Shown: in pieces, positions 26,248-34,562 of the stretch
Numbering within the stretch: position 1 is the first letter of the stretch
How the letters are laid out: every line of letters begins with the position of its first letter
NCBI GenBank assembly: GCA_039812545.1
Contig: JBDIAR010000001.1
Coordinates: 9,805-73,804, forward strand
Direction: 5' to 3'
DNA length: 64,000 bases
Origin: JBDIAR01 sp039812545
GTDB taxonomy: Bacteria > Actinomycetota > Actinomycetes > Actinomycetales > Dermatophilaceae
Position numbers and translations under genes: made by a program
Notes under the pieces: model-generated
Told to the model about the DNA's origin: nothing
What the model saw: only the letters and a program-made list of their open reading frames with translations
Database searches by the model: none

Positions 26248-26392
26248 GACGGCAGGACGCGGACGCACGCCTGAGGGCTGCGCCCGCCGTCTACGAGATG
26301 TACCGCCACCCGTGCCGAAGAAGGCGCCGGCTGTTCGCCGTCGTCCGATGGTGCCCGGGTGCACGCGGTGCGCAGACCGCCTAGTGCAAGGG

Positions 26393-27907
26393 ATGAACAG
26401 CGTGACTGAGCAACGAGAAATCGGTGTGACTGAGCTCGTCCTGCGCGACGGCCACCAGTCCCTCATGGCCACCCGGATGGCCATCGAGGACATGGTCGAC
26501 GCATGTGCAGATATCGACAAGACCGGCTACTGGTCCGTGGAGTGCTGGGGCGGCGCGACGTACGACGCCTGCATCCGGTTCCTCAACGAGGACCCGTGGG
26601 AGCGGTTGCGGACCTTCCGCAAGCTGCTGCCCAACTCGCGCCTGCAGATGCTGCTGCGCGGCCAGAACCTGCTCGGCTACCGCCACTACGCCGACGACGT
26701 CGTCGACCGGTTCGTCGAGAAGGCCGCCGAGAACGGCATGGACGTCTTCCGGGTGTTCGACGCCCTCAACGACCCGCGCAACCTCGAGCGCGCGATGGCC
26801 GCGGTCGCCAAGAGCGGCAAGCACGCGCAGGGCACGATCTGCTACACCGTGTCCCCGCTGCACACCGTCGACGGGTACGTCCGCCTGGCCCACCAACTGC
26901 GCGACATGGGCGCCCAGTCGCTGGCCCTCAAGGACATGGCGGCGCTGCTCAAGCCGCAACCGGCATACGACATCATCAAGGCGATCAAGTCCGAGATGCC
27001 GGACATGCAGATCAACATCCACTGCCACGCGACGACGGGCGTCACCCTCGTCTCGCTGATGAAGGGCATCGAAGCCGGCGCCGACGTCGTCGACGGCTCG
27101 ATCTCCTCGATTTCGATGGGCCCGGGCCACAACCCGACCGAGTCGATCTACGAAATGCTCGAGGGCACCGGCTTCGTGGCCAACCTCGACAAGGAACTCA
27201 TGCGGCACACGAAGGACCACTTCGCCAAGATCCGCCCCAAGTACACCGAGTTCATGTCCGAGGTCACCACCGTCGAGACCGACATCTTCGACAGCCAGAT
27301 CCCCGGCGGCATGCTCTCCAACATGGAGTCCCAGCTGAAGGCCCAGGGCGCCGGTGACCGGATGCGCGAGGTGCTCGAGGAGGTCCCGCGGGTGCGTGAG
27401 GACAGCGGTTTCCCGCCGCTGGTCACCCCGTCTTCGCAGATCGTCGGCACCCAGGCCGTGTTCAACGTGCTGATGGGCAAGTACAAGGTCCTCACCGCCG
27501 AGTTCGCCGACCTCATGCTCGGCTACTACGGCACCTGCCTCGGCGCGATGAACCCCGAGGTCGTCGAGAAGGCCAAGGCCCAGACCGGCAAGGAGCCGAT
27601 CACCGTCCGCCCGGCCGACACGATCAGCAACGAGTGGGACACGCTGCGCGACGAGGCCGCCAAGCTGGACGGCTTCGACGGCACCGACGAGGACGTCCTC
27701 ACGTATGCCATGTTCCCCAAGGTGGCACCCGGCTTCTTCAAGGAGCGTCCGAACGGTCCCAAGAACGTCGGTCGCGATCCCGACGAGGTCGCCGCCGAGA
27801 AGGCCGCCGCGGCGGGCGACGGCAAGTCCGGCCCGGTGCGTGGACCGATCAAGTATGCCGTCACCATCGACGGCAAGCAGCACTCCGTCTCCGTCAAGCA
27901 GGCCTGA
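26393..27907 (+). CDS. Methylmalonyl-CoA carboxytransferase, 5S subunit
   Basis: 504 residues, matching the Propionibacterium 5S subunit in length and sequence style. It transfers the carboxyl group from biotin to pyruvate, giving oxaloacetate, in the Wood-Werkman cycle of propionate fermentation. Metal-site and catalytic residues of the TIM barrel are visible: LRDGHQSLMATRM (Asp19), LALKDMAALLKP (the Lys carbamylated in this family) and INIHCHATTG (two His). The ATG at 26393 has an AAGGG ribosome site. It is followed by the 12S, small and 1.3S subunit genes. Confidence 0.95.
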   Translation: MNSVTEQREIGVTELVLRDGHQSLMATRMAIEDMVDACADIDKTGYWSVECWGGATYDACIRFLNEDPWERLRTFRKLLPNSRLQMLLRGQNLLGYRHYADDVVDRFVEKAAENGMDVFRVFDALNDPRNLERAMAAVAKSGKHAQGTICYTVSPLHTVDGYVRLAHQLRDMGAQSLALKDMAALLKPQPAYDIIKAIKSEMPDMQINIHCHATTGVTLVSLMKGIEAGADVVDGSISSISMGPGHNPTESIYEMLEGTGFVANLDKELMRHTKDHFAKIRPKYTEFMSEVTTVETDIFDSQIPGGMLSNMESQLKAQGAGDRMREVLEEVPRVREDSGFPPLVTPSSQIVGTQAVFNVLMGKYKVLTAEFADLMLGYYGTCLGAMNPEVVEKAKAQTGKEPITVRPADTISNEWDTLRDEAAKLDGFDGTDEDVLTYAMFPKVAPGFFKERPNGPKNVGRDPDEVAAEKAAAAGDGKSGPVRGPIKYAVTIDGKQHSVSVKQA

Positions 27908-27923
27908 GAGAGGTAACCCAGCG

Positions 27924-29477
27924 ATGTCCCAGAAGACGATGAAGGAACTCATCGCCGAGCTCAAGCAGGCCCGCGCCCAGGTGATGGCCGGCGGCGGCGA
28001 GAAGCGGATCGAGAAGCAGCACGAGTCGGGCAAGCTCACCGCCCGCGAGCGGGTCGACGAGCTCTTCGACGAAGACACCTTCGAAGAAACCGGCATGTTC
28101 CGCAAGCACCGCCAGACCGCCTTCGGCCTGGACAAGACCGACATCCCCGCCGACGGTGTCGTCACCGGCGTCGGCCTGGTCGCCGGCCGCCCGGTGCACG
28201 TGGCCAGCCAGGACTTCACCGCCCAGGGCGGCTCGGCCGGCGAGATCCACTGCACGAAGATGGCCGACTCGATCAAGAAGGCCGTCGCCAACGGCACGCC
28301 CGCCGTGCTGATCAACGACTCCGGTGGCGCCCGCATCCAGGAGGGCGTCGACGCCCTCGCCGGTTACGGCCGAGTGTTCTACGCCAACGTCCTGGCCTCC
28401 GGTGTCATCCCGCAGATCGCCATCATCGCCGGCCCCTGCGCCGGTGGCGCGTCCTACTCCCCGGCCCTGACCGACTTCATCATCCAGACCCGCCAGGCGA
28501 ACATGTTCATCACGGGTCCGGACGTCATCAAGGCGGTCACCGGCGAGACGGTCACGGCCGAGGCCCTCGGCGGCCCCGACGCGCACATGTCGAACTCCGG
28601 CGTCATCCACTTCGTGGCCGACGACGACCGGCAGGCGTTGCTCATCGCTAAGAAGCTGCTGAGCTTCCTGCCCTCGAACAACACCGAGGAACCGCCGCTG
28701 TCCGACGAGTACCTCGACGTCGAGCCGGACTACAGCCTCAACGAAGTCATCCCGGACGACCCGAAGCTGTCGTACGACATGCACAAGGTCATCCACAGCA
28801 TCGTCGACGCCGGTGACTTCCTCGAGGTCCAGGCCGGCTGGGCGCGAAACGTGCTGATCGGGTTCGCCCGGATCACCGGCCGCGTGGTGGGCATCATCGC
28901 CAGCCAGCCCAGCGTCATCTCCGGTGTGCTGGACATCAACGCCTCGGACAAGGCCGCCCGGTTCGTGCGGTTCTGCAACGCGTTCAACATCCCGCTCGTC
29001 ACCCTGGTGGACGTGCCCGGCTTCCTGCCCGGCACCGACCAGGAGTACGGCGGCATCATCCGGCACGGCGCCAAGCTGCTGTTCGCCTACTCGGCGGCAA
29101 CGGTCCCGAAGATCACCGTCATGCTGCGCAAGGCATACGGTGGCGCCTACATCGCGATGTGCAGCCGCGAGCTGGGTGCCGACCGGGTGATCGCCTGGCC
29201 GTCCGCGGAAATCGCGGTCATGGGCGCCGAGGGTGCGGCCAATATCGTCTTCCGCAAGGAGATCGCGTCCGCCGAGGACCCGGAGGCGAAGCGCAAGGAG
29301 ATGGTGGACGCCTACCGCGACGCCTTCAACACGCCCTTCGTCGCGGCCGGTCGCGGCTACGTCGATGACATCATCGAGCCGGCCGAGACCCGCAAGTACG
29401 TGGCCCGCGCGCTGGAGATGTTGCTCGACAAGCGCGAGGTGCGTCCGACCAAGAAGCACGGCAACATCCCGCTGTGA
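27924..29477 (+). CDS. Methylmalonyl-CoA carboxytransferase, 12S subunit
   Basis: 517 residues, crotonase-fold carboxyltransferase beta type. It takes CO2 from (S)-methylmalonyl-CoA onto the biotin of the 1.3S subunit, releasing propionyl-CoA. Two crotonase domains each show an oxyanion-hole glycine pair: NDSGGARIQEG with GPCAGGASYSPAL in the first, and VDVPGFLPGTDQEYGGIIRHGAK with RKAYGGAYIAM in the second. The ATG at 27924 lies 16 bases behind the 5S stop with GAGAGG upstream. No biotin carboxylase gene is present, as expected for an ATP-independent transcarboxylase. Confidence 0.95.
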   Translation: MSQKTMKELIAELKQARAQVMAGGGEKRIEKQHESGKLTARERVDELFDEDTFEETGMFRKHRQTAFGLDKTDIPADGVVTGVGLVAGRPVHVASQDFTAQGGSAGEIHCTKMADSIKKAVANGTPAVLINDSGGARIQEGVDALAGYGRVFYANVLASGVIPQIAIIAGPCAGGASYSPALTDFIIQTRQANMFITGPDVIKAVTGETVTAEALGGPDAHMSNSGVIHFVADDDRQALLIAKKLLSFLPSNNTEEPPLSDEYLDVEPDYSLNEVIPDDPKLSYDMHKVIHSIVDAGDFLEVQAGWARNVLIGFARITGRVVGIIASQPSVISGVLDINASDKAARFVRFCNAFNIPLVTLVDVPGFLPGTDQEYGGIIRHGAKLLFAYSAATVPKITVMLRKAYGGAYIAMCSRELGADRVIAWPSAEIAVMGAEGAANIVFRKEIASAEDPEAKRKEMVDAYRDAFNTPFVAAGRGYVDDIIEPAETRKYVARALEMLLDKREVRPTKKHGNIPL

Positions 29478-29494
29478 CGGGGGAGGAGACCAGC

Positions 29495-29788
29495 GTGTCC
29501 ACTATGGAAGACACCGTCCGCGAGCTGCAGCAGCTCGTATCCGAACTCACCCATCGGGTCAATTTCCTGGAGGCCGAGCTCAACGCGTTCCCGCACCGCC
29601 ACGCCGACGACCCGACCGATGAGGAGATGCTGGCCATCTCCGCCGCGGTCGCGGCCTTCCTCGGCCACCGCGCGCTGCCCAAGCAGGTCCACGTCCGCCG
29701 TCGTGGTGGCTGGGCGCGCAAGGGACGCGAGGGAATCCAGGAGTCGCACAGCGTGACTCACCACACCCCCCGGTATCTCGGCCACTGA
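29495..29788 (+). CDS. Small subunit-like protein of the transcarboxylase operon
   Basis: 97 residues from GTG 29495, which has GGGAGGAG 7 bases upstream; a GTG at 29474 overlapping the 12S stop is the alternative. An N-terminal coiled coil (VRELQQLVSELTHRVNFLEA) is followed by DEEMLAISAAVAAFLGHR and a basic WARKGRE segment. The second part resembles the small C-terminal domains found beside acyl-CoA carboxylase and Na+-decarboxylase subunits (AccE/MmdE-like). Its position between the 12S and 1.3S genes suggests an assembly or structural role. The function is an inference. Confidence 0.75.
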   Translation: MSTMEDTVRELQQLVSELTHRVNFLEAELNAFPHRHADDPTDEEMLAISAAVAAFLGHRALPKQVHVRRRGGWARKGREGIQESHSVTHHTPRYLGH

Positions 29789-29836
29789 CGCCACCCACCC
29801 CTTCCCGGACAACCGGAACGACAGACGAGGTAAGAG

Positions 29837-30202
29837 ATGAAGCTGAAAGTGACCGTCAACGGGACGACGTACGACGTCGACGTGGAGGTCGAAGAGGAGA
29901 AGATCACCCCGATCGCCCCGATCATCATCGGTGGCGGAGCGGTGGGACCGGTCATCCCGGCGACGGCCAAGGCGGCGGGTTCGACCTCGTCCGGTCTGCG
30001 GGCACCCATCGCCGGTACCGTCCTGCGGATCAACGTGACCGAGGGCCAGGAGGTCAAGGCCGGCGACACCGTCGTGGTGCTCGAGGCCATGAAGATGGAG
30101 ACCGAGATCACGGCCAACATGGATGCCACCGTCGCGCACATTCTGGTCGCCGAGGGTGAAGCCGTGATGGCGGGCCAGGACGTCGTCGAGTGGGCCGAGT
30201 GA
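29837..30202 (+). CDS. Methylmalonyl-CoA carboxytransferase, 1.3S biotin carboxyl carrier subunit
   Basis: 121 residues. The biotinyl-Lys motif EAMKMETEI is at about 82-90, within a C-terminal biotinyl/lipoyl domain (RAPIAGTVLRINVTEGQEVKAG...). The N-terminal segment MKLKVTVNGTTYDVDV, which binds the 12S and 5S subunits in the Propionibacterium enzyme, is well preserved, with a Gly/Ala/Pro-rich linker. It shuttles the carboxyl group between 12S and 5S. The ATG has a GAGGTAAGAG leader. A strong terminator follows after the stop. Confidence 0.95.
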   Translation: MKLKVTVNGTTYDVDVEVEEEKITPIAPIIIGGGAVGPVIPATAKAAGSTSSGLRAPIAGTVLRINVTEGQEVKAGDTVVVLEAMKMETEITANMDATVAHILVAEGEAVMAGQDVVEWAE

Positions 30203-30238
30203 GCGCAGCGTCGGCGACGATCTGACGTCCCCACGTGA

Positions 30239-30278
30239 GCCGGAGGGGGCGACCATCTCGATGGTCGCCCCCTCCGGC
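30239..30278. terminator. Terminator of the transcarboxylase operon
   Basis: A perfect 18-bp stem (30239-30256 with 30261-30278) around CTCG, with no T-run. It lies 37 bases behind the 1.3S stop. Confidence 0.85.
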
Positions 30279-30320
30279 ATGTCCGAGCAGCCGGGTGTCG
30301 TTGGTCTGCCGCGTGAGATT

Positions 30321-30407
30321 GGTATACCGCGGGTGATGGGTATGCCGGGTGCTGCGGGTATGCCGCGTGCTGCTGGCATTCCGAGTGGTGGGTATGCCGG
30401 GTATGCC
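30321..30407. repeat. Intergenic cluster of GTATGCC motifs
   Basis: Four copies of GTATGCC at 30340, 30358, 30392 and 30401, each within GGGTATGCCG, plus the variants GGTATACC at 30321 and TGGCATTCC near 30374. They lie in 90 non-coding bases between the transcarboxylase terminator and the 3' end of the transglycosylase gene. Spacings are irregular (18, 34, 9 bases). Confidence 0.85.
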
Positions 30408-30421
30408 GGGCCTGTCGGCCC

Positions 30422-32602
30422 TTAGGGCACGGTCACCTTGTGCCGCAGCGTCGAGACCAGGCCGTCCGAATCGGTCACGGTCAGCGTGACGACATACTCG
30501 CCGGGCGCGCGATAGGTGTGGCTGATCGACGGTGTCGGGCCGGGGGCGGGCGCCGTGCTGTCGTCGCCGAAATCCCACGCGTACGAGGCCACCGTGACCG
30601 GCGCGATGACCGTGCTGGCCGCCGCGTCCAAGGTCACGACGGATCCCGCCGACGTCGCCGTCACGGCCGCGCGGGGTGCCTTCGGGTTGACCCGGATCAC
30701 GGCCGTGGTCGCGCTGACCCCCAGGTCGTCGGTCACCGTGAGCGTGACACCGTGGATCTGCTCGTCGGCATAGGTATGCGACACCTTGTCCGGAGTCGTG
30801 GTGACGATCGTGTTGGGATTGTCGCCACCTTCGGCCGGAGCATTCGCATCCCCGAAACTCCAGGCATACGAGACGATCTTGCCGAGCTTGGCGGTGGACC
30901 AGGACGGGTCGAAGGTGACCTGGCCGGCCACCTCGCCGATGACGGCGTCGAAATCGGGGATCGGTGGGATGGCCTTGACGGTCACCGGCAGCGTCGTGCG
31001 CGAGCTGTTCCCCTTGGCGTCGGTGACGACGAGGGTGACGGTGTAGTTGCCGTCCTTGGCGTACCCGTGCCGGGTGGTGGCCGTCTTGGTCCGTGCCGTC
31101 GTCCCGTCGCCGAACTCCCAGTCGAACGTGGCCAAGTCGCCGTCAAGGTCCTTGGTCGCCTTGGCGTCGAAGGCCACCGATAGTCCGGTGCTCGTGTCGG
31201 CCTGCAGCGCCGCCACCGGTGCCCCGTCGACGACCACGACCATCCGTTGGGTCTGGTAGTTGCCCTGCTTGTCGTATGCCGTGAGCGAGACCGTGTAGCT
31301 GCCCGGGGACGCGTACCTGTGGACGGCGACCGGCTTGGAGTACCAGTGCAGTTCCTTGCCGTCGCCGAAGTTCCACTCGTAGGACACCAGGGCGGAGGCG
31401 GTGGACCGGGAGGCCGAGGCGTCGAAGGAGGCGTCGCCCGCGGCGACCTTGGCCGTGAAGCCGGTGCGAACCGGCGAGCCGAGGATGGGGCCGGGCTGCA
31501 CGGTCGAGCCGGGCGTCGGCCCGGTGGTCACCTTCGTCGGCCTGGGGCCGCTGGTCGAACCGGAGGTGATGGTCGTCTTCGGCGGTGGCGTGGCCTTGGG
31601 CGGCGCGGCCGATGTCGTGGACCCTGAGTTGATGATCGGGCCGATGACATTGGGGCCGATGGTCCCGGTGTCGCGGTAGGTGGCCGCCCACATCAACACA
31701 TCGCCCACGTAGACCCGAGACGGGTTGTACCGCATGATCGCCGCCGAGATATTGGCCGCGTTGGACAGGTCTCCGCCGGTGTCGCAGAGGAAGACCCCGG
31801 CCGTGACGGCGGCGTCGTACACATTGTTCGGGTCCGCCACGCCGTCGCCGTTGCCGTCCTCGCCGAACTGGCGCCAGGTGGACGGAAGGAACTGCATGGG
31901 GCCGACGGCCCGGTCGAACTGGGTGTCCCCGTCCAGCGCTCCGCCGTCGGTGTCCCGGATGACCGCGGTCCCCGGAGTGGTCCCGTCCAGCCGGGGCCCG
32001 AGGATCACTCCCTTGGTCTTTCCGGTCGCATCGACGGCGCCGCCGTAGGCGTGGCCCGACTCGATCTTGCCGATGCCGGCGAGCAGCCACCACGGCAGAT
32101 TGCATTGGGGACGCAGGGTGCGCAACCGGGTCTGCGCCGAGGTGTATGCCGTCATCAGGCCGGTGGGAACCGTGGCGGCCGCCGACCGGGTGGGGGCGAT
32201 CTTGCCGTCCAGCGCCAGCTTGGCCATCTCCCCGGCCTGTTTCGCGTCGACCGGGGTGCTCACCATCCGACCGTCGAGGGCCACGAGGCTGTGGCCGATC
32301 GCGGCGGTGACGCCCTGGCCCGGAGCCGATCCGTCGACCACGAGCCCGCCGGGTGCCGTCGTGGTGTCCGGCCGGGGCTGGGCCGGTGCGCCGAGGCTGG
32401 CTCCGACGAGCATCAGGCTCGCCATCCCGGTGCCGGCGATCGCATTGCGCAACCCGGTGCGGGCACCCGCCCGAGCCTCGGCGATCCGGCGCAACTGCCG
32501 GCCACCGGACCGAACAGCCTCTGTCCGAACCGGTTCGGCGCGCACTCCACCGCGCGGCGCCATCGTGGGCTGCGGTTGGCGGTGCGGCTGTTTCGGCGTC
32601 AT
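30422..32602 (-). CDS. Secreted lytic transglycosylase with four PKD domains
   Basis: 726 residues. A basic N-terminus and hydrophobic segment (about 50-72) act as signal or anchor. A MltB-like SLT domain (about 140-310) has catalytic Glu181 in GIGKIESGHA and the motif VGPMQFLPSTWRQFG; it cleaves peptidoglycan strands to 1,6-anhydro ends. A Pro/Thr/Ser linker (about 320-375) leads to four PKD repeats (about 380-726), each with a strand like YEWNFGDG, FDWEFGDG, YAWSFGD or YAWDFGD. PKD domains are beta sandwiches often used for binding wall or polymer surfaces. The tandem on a transglycosylase is unusual. The ATG at 32602 is not preceded by a clear ribosome site. Confidence 0.88.
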   Translation of the reverse strand: MTPKQPHRQPQPTMAPRGGVRAEPVRTEAVRSGGRQLRRIAEARAGARTGLRNAIAGTGMASLMLVGASLGAPAQPRPDTTTAPGGLVVDGSAPGQGVTAAIGHSLVALDGRMVSTPVDAKQAGEMAKLALDGKIAPTRSAAATVPTGLMTAYTSAQTRLRTLRPQCNLPWWLLAGIGKIESGHAYGGAVDATGKTKGVILGPRLDGTTPGTAVIRDTDGGALDGDTQFDRAVGPMQFLPSTWRQFGEDGNGDGVADPNNVYDAAVTAGVFLCDTGGDLSNAANISAAIMRYNPSRVYVGDVLMWAATYRDTGTIGPNVIGPIINSGSTTSAAPPKATPPPKTTITSGSTSGPRPTKVTTGPTPGSTVQPGPILGSPVRTGFTAKVAAGDASFDASASRSTASALVSYEWNFGDGKELHWYSKPVAVHRYASPGSYTVSLTAYDKQGNYQTQRMVVVVDGAPVAALQADTSTGLSVAFDAKATKDLDGDLATFDWEFGDGTTARTKTATTRHGYAKDGNYTVTLVVTDAKGNSSRTTLPVTVKAIPPIPDFDAVIGEVAGQVTFDPSWSTAKLGKIVSYAWSFGDANAPAEGGDNPNTIVTTTPDKVSHTYADEQIHGVTLTVTDDLGVSATTAVIRVNPKAPRAAVTATSAGSVVTLDAAASTVIAPVTVASYAWDFGDDSTAPAPGPTPSISHTYRAPGEYVVTLTVTDSDGLVSTLRHKVTVP

Positions 32603-32724
32603 GTCTCGGGGATGCCTTGGGGTGGATCAGCCGGCTGGCCGGGTGGATGAACCGGTGGGGGTGATCTGGGAAGGTTTCAGACCGCCCGCACGATCTGACC
32701 AGATTCGTCCCAATCGTAGCTCTT

Positions 32725-32743
32725 TCTCCCGACGTGCGGGAGA
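32725..32743. terminator. Short hairpin behind the aminotransferase gene
   Basis: TCTCCCG-ACGTG-CGGGAGA, a 7-bp perfect stem in the 166-base gap between the minus-strand aminotransferase (ending at 32769) and the transglycosylase gene. No T-run; it could equally be part of the transglycosylase leader. Confidence 0.4.
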
Positions 32744-32768
32744 TTCCGCAGCACCCGCATACCGCACA

Positions 32769-34013
32769 TCACCTCCCGAGGACGCCACCAGAGGATCGCG
32801 GGGTGCGTCGTCGCGCCAGGAAGCTCGCGAGCCGGCCGATGGCCTCTTCGATGTCGTCGAGGTGTGGCAGGGTGACGATCCGGAAGTGGTCCGGCCGGGG
32901 CCAGTTGAACCCGGTGCCCTGGACGATCAGCAGCTTCTCCTCGCGGACCAGGTCCAGCGCGAAGCGCTCGTCGTCCTCGATCGGGTAGACCGCCGGGTCG
33001 AGCCTCGGGAACAGGTAGAGCGCGCCCCTCGGCCGCACGCAACTGACCCCGGGGATCTCACAGACGAGTTCCCAGGCCCGTCGCCGCTGCAGTTCGAAAC
33101 GGCCGCCCTGGGCGATCAACCCGTCGACCGACTGCACCCCGCCCAACGCGGTCTGGATGGCATACTGCGCCGGCACATTGGCGCACAGTCGCATATTCGC
33201 CAGTACGCCCAGCGCCTCGATATACCCTCGGGCGTGGTCCTTGGGGCCGGACAGGCCGAGCCACCCGCTGCGGAAACCCGCGACCCGATGCGTCTTGGAC
33301 AGCCCGTTGAAGGTGAGGCACAGCAGGTCGGGGGCGCGCGAGGCGATCGAGATGTGGACGGCGTCGTCGTAGACGATCCGGTCGTAGATCTCGTCGGACA
33401 TCAGGATCAGGTCGTGCTCGCGGGCGATCTGGACCAGCTCGTCGAGCATCGCCGGCTCGTACACCGCGCCGGTCGGGTTGTTGGGATTGATGACCACCAG
33501 GGCCCGGGTCCGATCGGTGATCTTGGAGCGCAGATCGGCCAGGTCGGGCTGCCAGTCGGCGCCCTCGTCGCACAGGTAGTGGACCGGGCGACCACCGGCC
33601 AACGCCGTCGCCGCGGTCCACAGCGGGTAGTCCGGCGCGGGGATGAGAACTTCGTCGCCGTCATCCAGCAGGCCCTGCATGGCCATCACGATCAGTTCGG
33701 AGACGCCGTTGCCGAGATAGATGTCGTCGGGGTCGACCCCCGGAATCCCCCGCAACGCGAAGTACTGGGCCACCGCGACCCGAGCCGGCAGGATCCCCTT
33801 GGAGTCCGAGTAGCCGTGGGCGATCGGCAGGGTGTGGATCATGTCCCGCAAGATCTCCGGCGGGGCCTCGAAACCGAACGGCCCGGGGTTGCCGATGTTC
33901 AGCTTGATGATGTGTTCGCCGGCATCCTCCAGCCGCTTGGCCTCCTCCAGAACCGGGCCGCGGATTTCGTAACAGACCTTCGCGAGTTTGGAGGATTGAC
34001 CGACGGCGCGCAT
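32769..34013 (-). CDS. Alanine/aspartate-type PLP aminotransferase (AlaA-like)
   Basis: 414 residues, class I/II fold type I. Cofactor Lys in FNGLSKTHRVAGFRSGW (near 245), Asn and Asp contacts in NPNNPTGAVY and LMSDEIYDRIVY, and C-terminal Arg in PRPDHFRIVTLP. The N-terminal LAKVCYEIRGPVLEEAKRLE and the overall pattern match glutamate-pyruvate aminotransferase AlaA. It likely makes alanine from pyruvate and glutamate. A TACGCT box 7 bases before the ATG, with no Shine-Dalgarno, indicates a leaderless mRNA. Confidence 0.9.
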   Translation of the reverse strand: MRAVGQSSKLAKVCYEIRGPVLEEAKRLEDAGEHIIKLNIGNPGPFGFEAPPEILRDMIHTLPIAHGYSDSKGILPARVAVAQYFALRGIPGVDPDDIYLGNGVSELIVMAMQGLLDDGDEVLIPAPDYPLWTAATALAGGRPVHYLCDEGADWQPDLADLRSKITDRTRALVVINPNNPTGAVYEPAMLDELVQIAREHDLILMSDEIYDRIVYDDAVHISIASRAPDLLCLTFNGLSKTHRVAGFRSGWLGLSGPKDHARGYIEALGVLANMRLCANVPAQYAIQTALGGVQSVDGLIAQGGRFELQRRRAWELVCEIPGVSCVRPRGALYLFPRLDPAVYPIEDDERFALDLVREEKLLIVQGTGFNWPRPDHFRIVTLPHLDDIEEAIGRLASFLARRRTPRSSGGVLGR

Positions 34014-34020
34014 GGGGTCA

Positions 34021-34026
34021 AGCGTA
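34021..34026 (-). promoter_or_regulatory. -10 box (TACGCT) of a leaderless aminotransferase mRNA
   Basis: TACGCT on the minus strand is followed by 7 bases and ATG 34013. The box overlaps a GTATGCC motif (GGCATACGCT on the coding strand). Confidence 0.5.
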
Positions 34027-34035
34027 TGCCGGTGG

Positions 34036-34065
34036 CCGGTCGGGACCCGTCAAGGTCCCGACCGG
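34036..34065. terminator. Hairpin terminator of the 74-residue gene
   Basis: A perfect 12-bp stem CCGGTCGGGACC/GGTCCCGACCGG around a 6-base loop, 22 bases behind the minus-strand stop at 34087. Confidence 0.75.
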
Positions 34066-34086
34066 TTGCCGCTCAGCCGTGCTGGC

Positions 34087-34311
34087 TCAGCCTTGCTTGC
34101 CGTCCAGCGCCACGAGGACACCGGCGAGGGCGAAGTACTTGTTGGAGCCGAGGTCGCGGATCGTCTTGATCCCGAGCGCCTCGGCCAGGGCCGCGTCGTG
34201 CTTCTCCGTCAGGCCGGCCAGCGCGGACGGCGGTGCGTCGAGGATCTCCGACAGCGTCTTGTCCTCGTATGCCTTGTCGAGTCCCTTGGTGAGGTTGACC
34301 TGAATAGCCAT
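34087..34311 (-). CDS. Small conserved protein, 74 residues, unknown function
   Basis: Begins MAIQVNLTKGLDKAYEDKTL and continues with a helical repeat-like part, LDAPPSALAGLTEKHDAALAEALGIKTIRDLGSN, which has the look of a helix-hairpin-helix. This resembles small actinobacterial proteins of unknown role; I do not recognise a named family. It has no signal or membrane helix. An AGGAG ribosome site lies a few bases before the ATG. It is a single-gene unit with its own terminator. Confidence 0.75.
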   Translation of the reverse strand: MAIQVNLTKGLDKAYEDKTLSEILDAPPSALAGLTEKHDAALAEALGIKTIRDLGSNKYFALAGVLVALDGKQG

Positions 34312-34477
34312 GTGCGCTCCTATGTGTTGGACCTGTATGTGCTGGACGTGCGGACCGGATACGACGAACGGTAGTGTTCCCGAGTCGCCTGAGCCCGCAA
34401 TTGGGCCAACCTGGGAGTTTGCCGCACGAAAAGGTTGCGCGAACTGTGGGTGCGGGCCTGACGGCTGCGGTGAGGGC

Positions 34478-34549
34478 AGGTCAAGCGGTGACAACAGGTC
34501 GAGCGCTGACAACAGGTCAAGCGGTGACAACAGGTCAAGCGGTGACGGG
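34478..34549. repeat. Four tandem 18-base repeats upstream of the helicase gene
   Basis: Units start at 34478, 34496, 34514 and 34532: AGGTCAAGCGGTGACAAC, a variant with GAGCGC, a perfect copy, and a last copy ending GGG. Each unit contains the dyad GTCA-N5-TGAC (or GTCG...TGAC). The array ends 13 bases before the helicase GTG and may be a multi-site operator. Confidence 0.85.
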
Positions 34550-34562
34550 ATGAGGTCGCGAC

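Noticed and set aside
26248..26392. Riboswitch (cobalamin or other) in the 140-base leader of the transcarboxylase operon
   Set aside because: No conserved B12-box or other known core could be found by eye; only the -10 candidate is reported.
29357..30379. Minus-strand frame with Gly-Ile-Pro repeats over the transcarboxylase 1.3S region
   Set aside because: The repeats are just the translation of the GTATGCC cluster at 30321-30407; the rest is the complement of the 1.3S and small-subunit genes.
30321..30407. GTATGCC cluster as a CRISPR array
   Set aside because: Units are 7-10 bases with irregular 9-34-base spacing and no palindromic 25-37-base repeats or cas genes.
32603..32768. c-di-AMP (ydaO) riboswitch upstream of the cell-wall lytic transglycosylase
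   Set aside because: Such genes often have one in actinobacteria, but the conserved GGGGTGAATC-type core is absent here; only a 7-bp hairpin is visible.
34036..34065. Palindrome as an attachment site or transposon end
   Set aside because: It sits at terminator distance behind a gene, has no direct repeats around it and no integrase or transposase nearby.
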